Below, piece by piece: positions 55,996 through 64,000 of a stretch of 64,000 bases of DNA. A program made the position numbers and the translations under genes. The notes beneath the pieces were generated by a model that was not told where the DNA came from, did not search any database, and was given only the letters and a program-made list of their open reading frames with translations. Origin of the DNA: Metallosphaera cuprina Ar-4 (lineage in GTDB: Archaea > Thermoproteota > Thermoprotei_A > Sulfolobales > Sulfolobaceae). Location of the stretch: positions 62,001 to 126,000 of the forward strand of contig NC_015435.1 in assembly GCF_000204925.1 (NCBI RefSeq). Reading direction: 5' to 3'. Positions within the stretch are counted from its first letter, which is position 1. The number at the start of each line of letters is the position of its first letter.

Positions 55996-58347
55996 ATGAA
56001 AGTTGATGTTTTCGTCTTGGACTTATCTTACGATGTGTTTAACGGAATACCTGAAATATATATATGGGGTATTGATAAGGACGATCACAGAGTCGCTATC
56101 ATCGAAAAGAACTTCAGACCTTACTTTTACGTCCTAATCAAGGACGATGTTCCAATTGATGAGGCTATCGATCAGTTAAAGACCATTTCAAAGGCTCAAT
56201 CTCCTGTCACATCAGTATCGAAGCAGAACATGAGATACTTTGGGAAACCTGTAAATGTACTTAGAGTGGAGACCGTGATCCCAGCTTTCGTTAGGGTATA
56301 CAGAGAGGAAGTATCAAAGTTCAAATGGGTTGCCGCGGTGCTTGAGGCTGATATAAGGTTTTACATGAGGTATTCTATAGATAGCCAAGTTAGGCCGTTT
56401 TACTGGTTGAGGGCAGAAGTTGATGAGATTAAGAGGGACGACTTAAGAGTACATAAAGTATATGAATTAAAGAGTATTGAAAGTGTATATGAAGATAGAT
56501 TTCCTAATCTAAGGACTCTAGCCTTTGATATAGAGGTGCTTAATAAGTACGGATCGCCTAATCCAAGAAGAGACCCCATAATAGTTATAGGTGTTTGGAC
56601 TGATAAGGAGTATAAACAGTTTATTAATTCGGATAACGACGATTTGAAGATTATTAGAGAATTTTCAAAGTTCGTTCTAGATTACGATCCAGACATCATC
56701 TTAGGTTACAATACAAACGGATTCGATTGGCAATATCTTTTGGATAGACTAGCCTCAAGAAATGTAAAATTAGATGTTGGAAGAAAAACTAACTCTGAAC
56801 CAAGTCAAGGTACATATGGGCACTACTCAATAGTCGGAAGGTTGAATGTGGATCTATACGGCTTTGCTGAGAGTCTGACAGAAGTGAAGGTAAAAAGCCT
56901 TGAAAACGTTGCTGATTATCTAGGGGTTTATCCTAAGGACAAAAGGGTAAACTTGGAATGGTATCAGATTCCAGAATATTGGGAGGATCCTAAGAAGCGA
57001 GACATTCTGTTAAAATATAATCTTGACGACGCGAAGACTACTTATCTGTTAAAAAACGTATTCTTGACATTTGGGGAACAGCTAACCGTCATTTCTGGCT
57101 TACCTTTAGATCAGCTTTGCATGGCTAGCGTGGGGTACAGAATAGAATGGCTACTTATGAGAGAGTCAAAGAAATTTAATGAATTAATTCCAAATAGAGT
57201 TGAAAGGAAAAATGAAAGTTATAAAGGTGGGCTTGTTATTGAGCCGAAACCTGGGTTACACGAGAACGTAGCAGTATTAGATTTCAGCTCTATGTATCCG
57301 TCCATAATGATAAAATACAACATAGGACCGGATACCCTTGTACAGGGCGAATGTAATGACTGTTGGATAGCTCCTGAGGTAGGATATAAATTTAGAAGAG
57401 ACGTAAATGGATTCTATAGGAGCATTTTAGTTTCTTTGTTAGAAGAGAGAAGGAAGGTTAAGAGTGAACTAGCTAATGTAAACGACGAATATGAGAGAAG
57501 AAGATTAGATGAGAGGCAAAAGGCGTTGAAGGTTATGGCTAACGCAATGTATGGTTATATGGGTTGGTCTAGCGCAAGGTGGTATAGCAAGGAAGGAGCA
57601 GAATCTGTCACTGCATGGGGAAGGGAGCTGATAATTAGGGCATCCAATATAGCTAAGGAGGCTGGATTTGAAGTTGTTTATGGGGATACTGACTCCATTT
57701 TTGTAAAAGGTAATATGTCTGACGTGGATAACCTAGTCTCTAGAATTACAAAAGAGTTAGACCTTGAAATAAAAATAGATAAAAAATATAAAAAGATATT
57801 TTTTACTGAAAACAAGAAAAGATACGCAGGACTCACTTATGACGGGAAGATAGACATTGTTGGCTTTGAGGCAATAAGAGGTGACTGGTGCGACATTGCC
57901 AAAGAGACTCAAAGGGTAGTAATAGAAAAGATCCTATTAAGTGGTATCAGTGAGGCTGTTAAAGCCGTAAAAGGCGTGATCATGAAGATGAAAAGAAAGG
58001 ATTTCGACATTCATGGTGTCATAATATGGAAATCTTTAGATAAGAGTTTCGAGGAGTATGAGGTCAACGCACCTCATGTAATAGCCGCAAAGAAGGCTCT
58101 TAACGCTGGATTCGCCATCGATAAGTTAGGAAAAATAGGGTACATAGTGATGAAAGGCTCGGGAAAGATCTCAGACAGAGTAGAACCGTACTTCCTTGTC
58201 AAGGATAAAAACAAGATCGATGTAGACTATTATATTGAAAAACAAATTATCCCTTCAGTTATGAGGATATTGGAGCCTTTCGGAATAAAAGAGGATAATT
58301 TGAAGGGTGTCACAACAGATATAATGGATTATTTTAGGGACCTATAA
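55996..58347 (+). CDS. dpo3: B-family DNA polymerase, Dpo3-type
   Basis: 783 aa. 3'-5' exonuclease domain with Exo I LAFDIEV (Asp178, Glu180) and Exo II ILGYNTNGFDW near 232-242; polymerase motif A LDFSSMYPSIMIKYN near 428 and motif C YGDTDSIFV near 563, both complete, so catalytically competent. The length and start (F-V-L-D-L-S-Y-D-V) match the third B-family polymerase of Sulfolobus (Dpo3) rather than the replicative Dpo1 (about 880 aa). Convergent overlap of 14 bp with dnaG. Confidence 0.93.
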   Translation: MKVDVFVLDLSYDVFNGIPEIYIWGIDKDDHRVAIIEKNFRPYFYVLIKDDVPIDEAIDQLKTISKAQSPVTSVSKQNMRYFGKPVNVLRVETVIPAFVRVYREEVSKFKWVAAVLEADIRFYMRYSIDSQVRPFYWLRAEVDEIKRDDLRVHKVYELKSIESVYEDRFPNLRTLAFDIEVLNKYGSPNPRRDPIIVIGVWTDKEYKQFINSDNDDLKIIREFSKFVLDYDPDIILGYNTNGFDWQYLLDRLASRNVKLDVGRKTNSEPSQGTYGHYSIVGRLNVDLYGFAESLTEVKVKSLENVADYLGVYPKDKRVNLEWYQIPEYWEDPKKRDILLKYNLDDAKTTYLLKNVFLTFGEQLTVISGLPLDQLCMASVGYRIEWLLMRESKKFNELIPNRVERKNESYKGGLVIEPKPGLHENVAVLDFSSMYPSIMIKYNIGPDTLVQGECNDCWIAPEVGYKFRRDVNGFYRSILVSLLEERRKVKSELANVNDEYERRRLDERQKALKVMANAMYGYMGWSSARWYSKEGAESVTAWGRELIIRASNIAKEAGFEVVYGDTDSIFVKGNMSDVDNLVSRITKELDLEIKIDKKYKKIFFTENKKRYAGLTYDGKIDIVGFEAIRGDWCDIAKETQRVVIEKILLSGISEAVKAVKGVIMKMKRKDFDIHGVIIWKSLDKSFEEYEVNAPHVIAAKKALNAGFAIDKLGKIGYIVMKGSGKISDRVEPYFLVKDKNKIDVDYYIEKQIIPSVMRILEPFGIKEDNLKGVTTDIMDYFRDL

Positions 58348-59566
58348 CGTCCGTCAGTGTTAGTACTTTGACGTTCTCTGGTTTTTTGGTTATTCCTCCT
58401 ATTCTTACCCCTATCACCAGCTTTACGTTTTTTGAGGCGGCTAGCTCTAAGAGTCTTTGCGTGATAACGCCATCAAATATTATAAAAGAGGCACCGTTAG
58501 TTAAACCTTCAAGTTTTGGGATAATGTCTCTCACCTGTACCTTCTCTATTAGGTTCCAGTTCTCATCATATATTACCCCTTCAAGAGTTCCAGGTAATTT
58601 CTTGATGTCCTCCATAACGTTTCCTGGAATTTTGATCTCTATTTCCTTGGGCGGCTCAATTACTTGAACAGCTTGCTGTTCTCCATTTTCTATCTTTACA
58701 GCGCCCTCAGCTCTCCCGACCACGGAACTCAGAGTCTCCTGCTGTTTCTTCAAGTATTGAGAGAAGGGAATCATGTTAGAGAGGGATTTTGCTATCTCCT
58801 TCCCAGTTAATTCCTCAACCTCTCTGCCAACAGGCGCTCTTGCTACGTAGTCTATTTTAACGTTTGCATTTATTAGATCTTTAAGTATCATATCGCCTCC
58901 ATGATCTCCATCAAGGAAAGCTATTACCATCTTTTTGTTCTTGGATAACTCGATAACGGACTGAGGTATTTTTCCACTTGCTCCCTCTACCGCAACTGTA
59001 TTCTTGTAACCATATCTTAGCAGATTTATAATATCAGCCCTCCCCTCAACTATGATTAGATTAGGATCAGTGTAGACGTCTGGTCCTGCTGGTAATCTCT
59101 CAGGGCCGAACTCTATTAACTCTCCAGTTTTTACAGCTCCGCTTATCTCGTTCATTACTTCCTTGATATCAAGGTTTCTTTCTCTATTCCACGCAGCTAG
59201 GATCTGCTTGGCCCTATCTATTATCTTCTTTAACTTCTCCGCTCTAACGTCCTCTATCTCCTTTAAGTAGAACTTTGCGTTATAAGGTCCGACTTTCTCA
59301 ACGCTCTCAACCATCGATGCTATTAGGGCAGTTTCTACTCTATCTAAGTTGGATGGGATCTCTATGTATCCTTCTGCCTTTCCTCCCTTATTCTTAATCT
59401 CTACAACGATCCTGCCTAGTCTTCCTTTGTCTTGAAGCTCTCTTAGGTCGAATTCCTGGCCGAATAAGTTCTCAGTTTGCCCGAATATAGCCCCTATTAC
59501 GTCAGGTTTATCAACCGACCCTTCTACTTCAAAGGTCAGCTTTACAACATATTTCACCGATGTCAC
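58334..59566 (-). CDS. dnaG: archaeal DnaG-like primase/exosome subunit
   Basis: 410 aa. Toprim domain with LIIVEGRADIINLL near residue 170 and FLDGDHGGDMI near 215-225, holding the conserved Glu and Asp-x-Asp. In Sulfolobus DnaG makes short primers in vitro and is also a stable exosome subunit that binds poly(A). There is no bacterial zinc-binding or helicase-interaction domain. GTG 59566 overlaps the tyrS stop by 4 bp (GTGA). Confidence 0.93.
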   Translation of the reverse strand: MTSVKYVVKLTFEVEGSVDKPDVIGAIFGQTENLFGQEFDLRELQDKGRLGRIVVEIKNKGGKAEGYIEIPSNLDRVETALIASMVESVEKVGPYNAKFYLKEIEDVRAEKLKKIIDRAKQILAAWNRERNLDIKEVMNEISGAVKTGELIEFGPERLPAGPDVYTDPNLIIVEGRADIINLLRYGYKNTVAVEGASGKIPQSVIELSKNKKMVIAFLDGDHGGDMILKDLINANVKIDYVARAPVGREVEELTGKEIAKSLSNMIPFSQYLKKQQETLSSVVGRAEGAVKIENGEQQAVQVIEPPKEIEIKIPGNVMEDIKKLPGTLEGVIYDENWNLIEKVQVRDIIPKLEGLTNGASFIIFDGVITQRLLELAASKNVKLVIGVRIGGITKKPENVKVLTLTDVIGP

Positions 59567-60639
59567 CTGCTAACACTCCTCACGATTTCATTTGCTAGTT
59601 TCTCATACTCAGATCTAGATTTAATAGACTTTCTTAAAGGATCCAAAATTTGGTTGAGCTTTCTAGCTGTAGCCATCTTCAGGTCTTTTGGATGTAACCT
59701 GCCCTCAGCAAAGGATTCCTCTAGATCCTTATAGGAGGTGAAGTGGATGTCCCCACCAAATTTGGACTCCCTCTCAACCTTCAGACCGTTATTATCTACA
59801 GTGAACAGAATATACTTATTTATTTGTAATACAGGATTGTTTTCAATCACTCCCTTTGGACAGTATGCCATCATTAATTTCGAACTAACCGTTTCTGGCT
59901 CATCATCAATGAATATAGCCGTATCAGGTTTCGACTTACTCATTTTTATTTCCGCCATCACTTCGTCTTCCTCTGCGCCTGGACTCATCCTTTGTCCACC
60001 CTGAAGGCCCACAAGTAATGGAGTATGTATAGCGATCACCTTTTTCTTACCAAGTTTTTCCGCAGCGTCTCTAGCTAACATGTGAGCCTTTCTCTGATCG
60101 GTTCCTCCTAGGGCTATATCCAAGTCCATGTAGAAGATGTCACTTACCTGCATCGCCGGATAAATTAGCTTAGATGAGTCCAGTTCAGCCTCATCAGCTT
60201 TCCTTCCCATGATAGTTAACGCCCTTTTCATTCTAGCTAGGCTTGTGTTCTTTGCCACTTTTAATACAAGTGACCAATAGTCCTTGTCTTTTACAATATC
60301 CTCCGCGTCAATTACATTTATTTTATTTCTACTAATTCCAAAAGCATTAAGAACATTAACTGCGTACTCTCCTGCGAGCTTTATCATTTCCATTTTACCT
60401 CCTAACTTATCGTTAATCCACGCATGCCATGTGGCTACCAGGAGGTTCATTTCTACCCCCGCTTCCATAAGGTCCTTAAACTTCTGCGCCCAGATCAACC
60501 AACCTATATGAAATAAACCGCTGGGCTCAAAGCCTAAATAACCTTTTAGCTTTCTTCCTTCCTCAAGTTTTTGTTTTAACTCCTCGGAAGTGACTACTTC
60601 CGCGGCATTTCTGGTTATCAGTGAGAGTCTGCTCTCCAA
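59563..60639 (-). CDS. tyrS: tyrosyl-tRNA synthetase
   Basis: 358 aa class I synthetase. HIGH motif in GLFHIGWL (about 42-49), KMSKS motif MSKSKPD near 233-239, and the tyrosine-site QVSDIFYMDLDIALGGTDQRK near 162-182. Archaeal length, without the bacterial S4-like tail. Followed at once by dnaG with a 4-bp overlap. Confidence 0.95.
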   Translation of the reverse strand: MESRLSLITRNAAEVVTSEELKQKLEEGRKLKGYLGFEPSGLFHIGWLIWAQKFKDLMEAGVEMNLLVATWHAWINDKLGGKMEMIKLAGEYAVNVLNAFGISRNKINVIDAEDIVKDKDYWSLVLKVAKNTSLARMKRALTIMGRKADEAELDSSKLIYPAMQVSDIFYMDLDIALGGTDQRKAHMLARDAAEKLGKKKVIAIHTPLLVGLQGGQRMSPGAEEDEVMAEIKMSKSKPDTAIFIDDEPETVSSKLMMAYCPKGVIENNPVLQINKYILFTVDNNGLKVERESKFGGDIHFTSYKDLEESFAEGRLHPKDLKMATARKLNQILDPLRKSIKSRSEYEKLANEIVRSVSR

Positions 60640-60685
60640 GTAATCATCCCCTACATCAAAAGATTGTTATAAAGACTAAAAAGTC

Positions 60686-60994
60686 CTATTCATCTATCAA
60701 TTGTTTGAGAAAGAAAAGGACTGGATGTCTGTTACCGAGTCTGTTTCTTAAATCTTCTAGTACAATGAAAAAGTCAATATCCGATTCTATTAGCTTTTCA
60801 ATCAATGTTTCGGTGAAAATGTATGAGTTAGTTATTGTTTTTTCATCAGTAAGATTTTCATCTTCCTTAAACAATGGAAAATTTTCATCTCCATTAAGTA
60901 ACATTGATAGATATTCGTCAACTATTTTATTTACACATTCTCTATTTTCACAGAAACTTAATCTATCTAAAGGAGATAGGAATCCAGGTGGCAA
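60686..60994 (-). CDS. hypothetical acidic protein
   Basis: 102 aa, strongly acidic, helical. Two cysteines in SFCENRECVNK near 14-20; the C-terminal part VLEDLRNRLGNRHPVLFFLKQLID has an amphipathic pattern. No family recognised. Only a TTG start (60994) is available and there is no strong promoter or ribosome site. It is 41 bp downstream of yjbQ on the same strand and may be co-transcribed. Confidence 0.5.
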   Translation of the reverse strand: MPPGFLSPLDRLSFCENRECVNKIVDEYLSMLLNGDENFPLFKEDENLTDEKTITNSYIFTETLIEKLIESDIDFFIVLEDLRNRLGNRHPVLFFLKQLIDE

Positions 60995-61035
60995 AACGTA
61001 TCATTATTAAAACTCTAGTTCGAAAATAAAAGTTA

Positions 61036-61440
61036 TCATTCGCCCATAACTTTTACTTGGACTTTCCTGGTTCTAGGACCGTCAAACTCTAAAAGAATTA
61101 TTTTCTGCCAGGTTCCTAGGTCTAGTTTTCCATCTCTCACAGGTACCATCCTCGAGTTTCCAATTATCATGGAGGAGATATGAGCGTGGCCGTTGTTATC
61201 TATCATATTATGTTTAAACTCACCGTCAGTTGGAATCAGCTTTCTCATCCAAGTTAGGTAGTCATCCATTAAACCAGGTTCAGCTTCGTTCAAAATCACG
61301 GCACACGTAGTGTGCTTTACTACTACGAAAGCCATTCCATCTTTAACGTTATTTATCGAGTTTTGAACTTCATTGGTAATATCAATGCTCTGAAACCTCG
61401 AACTTGTCTTTATCTCAAATTCTTGAGTGAGAACTTTCAT
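61036..61440 (-). CDS. yjbQ: YjbQ/UPF0047 family protein
   Basis: 134 aa. All family blocks are seen: VVVKHTTCAVILNEAEPGL near residue 39-57, NGHAHISSMIIG near 83-94, and GTWQKIILLEFDGPRTRKV near 109-127, with conserved His and Asp/Glu at the active site. YjbQ proteins show weak thiamine-phosphate synthase activity in vitro; the real function is unsettled. Third thiamine-linked gene in the window. Confidence 0.93.
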   Translation of the reverse strand: MKVLTQEFEIKTSSRFQSIDITNEVQNSINNVKDGMAFVVVKHTTCAVILNEAEPGLMDDYLTWMRKLIPTDGEFKHNMIDNNGHAHISSMIIGNSRMVPVRDGKLDLGTWQKIILLEFDGPRTRKVQVKVMGE

Positions 61441-61483
61441 GTTATCCTCAAAGTATTTATGATTAGTAAATATATTTAGGCTT

Positions 61484-62755
61484 ATGGACTTAGAGGGTTT
61501 AACTAGGAAGCTTATTGATCAGGACAAGAACCTAAAAGACGAATTAAGACATTGGCTAGAGTTTTTCAAGGGAAAGACAGACCAGAACGATCTAATCGCG
61601 GAGACAATCGTAAAAGAAGTGGTCAATTCGTTAAAATTTTCATCCTTTTCATTTGACAGAGTTGGATTAACTGCTGGTGAGAGCGGATTAGGTTCTAGGG
61701 GAGTTGGAGATCACATGGTACATCTTAAGCTCTTTGAGCTTAGCAAACGAAAACTTGATTCCTTTGATGACGCAGGAATTGTTCAAGACTTGGTAATTTC
61801 AGTTGATGGAATTCATTCTAGGTTATCTTACTTTCCCTTCTTAGCAGGTTTTCACGCTACAAAAGCTACCTTAAGGGACATTATGGTAAAAGGCGGAGAA
61901 CCGTTGGGGATACTGGTGGACATTCATCTCTCAGACGATAGTGACATATCCATGCTGTTTGATTTTGAAGCTGGAGTTTCTACGGTAGCAGAGGCGTTGG
62001 AGATACCAATTCTAGCTGGTAGTACTTTAAGGATAGGAGGAGACTTGGTGTTAGGTGAGAGGATAAGCGGTGGCGTTGGATCTATTGGTAGATTAAAAGG
62101 AGAACCTTTCTCGAGAAAGAGGATAGCAAAAGGTCAAAGTATAGTTATGACTGAAGGTAATGGAGGAGGAACTATATCTTCAATGGCAATATTCCATGGA
62201 ATAGAGGGTGTTGTAGAGGAGACGCTGAAGATAAAGGATCTTGAGGCTTGTTCTATAATAAATAGTTCAAGAGATTTGGTTGTTTCAATGACGGACGTTA
62301 CTAACGGAGGTATAAGAGGCGACGCATTGGAGATTTCAGAAATAACAAATCTTAGCCTAGTAATTAACGAGGAGCGATTTCTTGACCTTATAAATCCAAA
62401 AATAAGGAAGGTCTTAGAAGAGTTGAGGATTGACCCTTTTGGCCTGTCTATAGATTCAATTCTCATATTCACCTACTATCCTGAGGAGGTTGTTCGAATC
62501 CTGAACTCTAAAGGAGTTAGGTCTTCAGTTATAGGAGAGGTAGAGGAGTACAAAGGCTATCCGGTAGTAACAGAGAACGGGAAGGAAATGAGACCCTCAT
62601 TCAGGGAGAGTCCTTATACCCCAATTAAAGCTTTGATAGGAAATAATACTAGATTCACTCTGGACGAAATAAAGAGGAAACTAGAAATCGCCTATCTAAA
62701 CTCAGCTAAGAAGAAGGAAAAGGTATTGAAAAACTTAAAAGCAGAGAGTAATTAG
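61484..62755 (+). CDS. AIR-synthase/SelD/HypE-superfamily protein
   Basis: 423 aa ATP-binding fold. Glycine- and acid-rich region [15 protein letters not shown] near 66-80 with [21 protein letters not shown] following, then [25 protein letters not shown] near 128-152 (the PurM-like dimer/ATP site) and [19 protein letters not shown] near 267-285. Closest in appearance to archaeal 'AIR synthase related' proteins; it lacks the SelD Cys/Sec motif and the HypE C-terminal Cys. Substrate unknown. GTATTTATGA about 26 nt upstream supports a leaderless ATG 61484. rps13 follows directly. Confidence 0.8.
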   Translation: MDLEGLTRKLIDQDKNLKDELRHWLEFFKGKTDQNDLIAETIVKEVVNSLKFSSFSFDRVGLTAGESGLGSRGVGDHMVHLKLFELSKRKLDSFDDAGIVQDLVISVDGIHSRLSYFPFLAGFHATKATLRDIMVKGGEPLGILVDIHLSDDSDISMLFDFEAGVSTVAEALEIPILAGSTLRIGGDLVLGERISGGVGSIGRLKGEPFSRKRIAKGQSIVMTEGNGGGTISSMAIFHGIEGVVEETLKIKDLEACSIINSSRDLVVSMTDVTNGGIRGDALEISEITNLSLVINEERFLDLINPKIRKVLEELRIDPFGLSIDSILIFTYYPEEVVRILNSKGVRSSVIGEVEEYKGYPVVTENGKEMRPSFRESPYTPIKALIGNNTRFTLDEIKRKLEIAYLNSAKKKEKVLKNLKAESN

Positions 62756-62772
62756 TGGTTAAGACGGTATTA

Positions 62773-63264
62773 ATGTCTGAGTCACAGTTCAGGTACATCG
62801 TTAGGTTATTTGGACAGGACGTAGATGGAACCATGAAGGTCCCTTATGGATTAGCAATGATTAAGGGAATAGGATACAATACTGCTAGGGTAATTTTAAT
62901 GAAATTGAACATAGACAAGGACAGAAGGTTGGGAGAGCTTAACGATCATGAGCTTAAGAAAATAGAGGAGTTCCTTTCTAATAAAAGGTTAGAGACTTTG
63001 CCTTCATGGATGTATAATAGGAGGAAAGATCTTGAAACTGGATTAGATATGCACTACGTTACATCTGATTTGGTGTTTGTGGTCAGGAATGATATAGAGA
63101 GAGAGAAGAAGATAAAGAGCTGGCGTGGAATCAGACATTCATTAGGATTGAAGGTTAGAGGTCAGAGAACTAGAACAACAGGAAGGACAGGAACAACTAT
63201 AGGAGTTAAGAGATCTAAGGCTGCGCAGCCCTCTGGAGGGCAACAAGCCCAGCAGAAAGCTTAG
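62773..63264 (+). CDS. rps13: 30S ribosomal protein S13
   Basis: uS13, head of the small subunit, contacts tRNA and the intersubunit bridge. About 163 aa: [29 protein letters not shown] near the start (helix-two-turns-helix, quoted span), then [23 protein letters not shown] near 120-143, the universal tRNA-contacting tail. Start ATG 62773 (MSESQF...), not the GTG at 62755 which overlaps the preceding stop codon. First gene of the S13-S4-S11 operon. Confidence 0.96.
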   Translation: MSESQFRYIVRLFGQDVDGTMKVPYGLAMIKGIGYNTARVILMKLNIDKDRRLGELNDHELKKIEEFLSNKRLETLPSWMYNRRKDLETGLDMHYVTSDLVFVVRNDIEREKKIKSWRGIRHSLGLKVRGQRTRTTGRTGTTIGVKRSKAAQPSGGQQAQQKA

Positions 63265-63272
63265 GTGAGATC

Positions 63273-63815
63273 ATGGGAGATCCTAAGAAAAGTAGGAGGA
63301 AATGGGAAGGTCCTGGGATGCCATGGCTATCTCAGGCTCTAAAGTCAGAACAGGAAATTATGGGAAGGTACGGTCTTAGAAACAAGAGAGAGATATGGCT
63401 TGCAAGAACGATAGTAACTGGCTACAGACATATGGCAAGGTCTCTGCTTGCTCTTCCCCCCTCGGAGAGGGCGATGAGGGAAAAGCAACTTTTATCGAAG
63501 CTCTATAAAATAGGTCTCCTTAAATCAGAGCAGTCATCAATAGATGACGTTTTAGGTCTGGAGGAGGAAAATCTGCTTGAGAGGAGACTACAGACTATTG
63601 TACATAGAAAAGGGCTAGCCAGGACCATATATCAAGCAAGACAGTTAATAGTACATGGGCACATTGCTGTGGGAGGAAGAAAAGTTACCTCCCCAGGTTA
63701 CATTGTAAAGAGAGACGAAGAGGATTCAATAGACTTTTATCCTATTTCTCCATTCAAATCAAACCCTCCAACTGAGAGTAAAGGTGAGGTAGATGTCGAG
63801 CAAAAGGGAAATTAG
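63273..63815 (+). CDS. rps4: 30S ribosomal protein S4
   Basis: uS4, primary 16S rRNA-binding protein. 180 aa with the S4 RNA-binding domain [30 protein letters not shown] near 107-135 (quoted span). ATG 63273 follows GGTGAGATC. Eight bp after rps13; its end overlaps rps11 by 23 bp. Confidence 0.97.
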   Translation: MGDPKKSRRKWEGPGMPWLSQALKSEQEIMGRYGLRNKREIWLARTIVTGYRHMARSLLALPPSERAMREKQLLSKLYKIGLLKSEQSSIDDVLGLEEENLLERRLQTIVHRKGLARTIYQARQLIVHGHIAVGGRKVTSPGYIVKRDEEDSIDFYPISPFKSNPPTESKGEVDVEQKGN

Positions 63816-64000
63816 ATGGGGCCTAGCTAGGATATATGCATCGCAAAATAATACTATCATAACGATAACAGATATTACAGGAGCTGAGGTGGTATCGAAA
63901 GCCTCTGGAGGCATGATGGTTAAGGCAGATAGAGAAAAACCGTCTCCCTATGCTGCCATGTTAGCGGCCAATAAGGCTGCTGCAGAGGCCTTAGATAAAG
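63793..64000 (+). CDS. rps11: 30S ribosomal protein S11 (3' part beyond window)
   Basis: uS11. Hand translation from ATG 63793 gives [17 protein letters not shown], then [20 protein letters not shown] and [20 protein letters not shown], all conserved in uS11. About 69 of some 130 residues are inside the window. GGTGAGGT lies 4-11 nt upstream. It overlaps rps4 by 23 bp. uS11 is the partner of AK6/Fap7, encoded at 39363. Confidence 0.96.
   Translation, partial: MSSKREIRWGLARIYASQNNTIITITDITGAEVVSKASGGMMVKADREKPSPYAAMLAANKAAAEALDK

Overview
The window looks like the chromosome of a thermoacidophilic archaeon of the order Sulfolobales (Sulfolobus, Acidianus or Metallosphaera-like; the genus cannot be fixed by eye). 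The evidence is a full-length reverse gyrase, a Sulfolobales-type TFB with a reduced zinc ribbon, an ESCRT-III (CdvB-family) protein, a B-family polymerase of the Dpo3 type, KEOPS genes, archaeal 7S SRP RNA, intron-bearing tRNAs, AT-rich TATA boxes about 26 nt upstream of leaderless start codons, and many GTG/TTG starts. No insertion sequence, CRISPR array or clear integrated element was seen. This is a dense core-genome segment.

Layout. 1-8.6 kb: apgM (partial) and cdc48 on the minus strand, divergent from reverse gyrase, followed by a degenerate nitrilase-like protein, ribosomal S25e and a TrmB-type regulator. 8.6-12.3 kb: a small ribbon-helix-helix protein, tRNA methyltransferase TrmI, two A-type ATP synthase stalk subunits, and an aldo/keto reductase. 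12.3-15.9 kb (minus): S24e-S27ae-Kae1-Bud32-HAM1 operon and thiazole synthase Thi4. 15.9-20.8 kb: zinc-finger protein + UbiX, then a tightly coupled minus operon glyS - two unknowns - PhoU-like - endA. 20.8-24.6 kb: agmatinase-like protein, RpoP, aIF1, TFB, a SelB-like pseudo-GTPase. 24.6-31.8 kb: complete peptide-type ABC transporter dppABCDF. 32.1-39.9 kb: tRNA-Glu with a D-loop intron, regulator + CobD-like enzyme, AlaX, CdvB paralogue, TrpRS, a triple-HTH protein, LysE exporter, Mrp ATPase, AK6. 39.9-44.6 kb: small membrane protein, rhomboid protease, M50 protease, MMPL transporter. 44.6-48.5 kb: ThiR-type regulator divergent from a NurA-HerA-methyltransferase operon. 48.5-49.7 kb: an RNA block (candidate C/D RNA, tRNA-Gly, tRNA-Trp with a 58-nt intron, SRP RNA). 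49.7-64 kb: LysRS, site-2 protease, an uncharacterised nucleotidyltransferase/unknown/radical-SAM operon, Pelota, an acetyltransferase, DNA polymerase Dpo3, DnaG, TyrRS, YjbQ, an AIR-synthase-like protein, and the start of the S13-S4-S11 ribosomal operon.

How the genes work together. Translation dominates: four aminoacyl-tRNA synthetases (Gly, Trp, Lys, Tyr), AlaX editing, t6A synthesis (KEOPS), m1A methylation (TrmI), tRNA splicing (EndA, which would process the two intron-bearing tRNAs seen here), ribosome rescue (Pelota) and ribosomal proteins. DNA maintenance is the second theme (reverse gyrase, Dpo3, DnaG, NurA-HerA). Thiamine recurs at three separate loci (Thi4, ThiR-like regulator, YjbQ).

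The best candidates for undescribed biology are the overlapping nucleotidyltransferase / unknown / radical-SAM operon at 52.3-54.5 kb, the degenerate nitrilase beside reverse gyrase, the triple-HTH protein, the SelB-like protein without GTPase motifs, the overlapping ThiR/NurA start region, and two architectural traits: single palindromic TATA boxes placed to serve two divergent genes, and convergent protein-coding junctions that all overlap, abut or sit within 29 bp.
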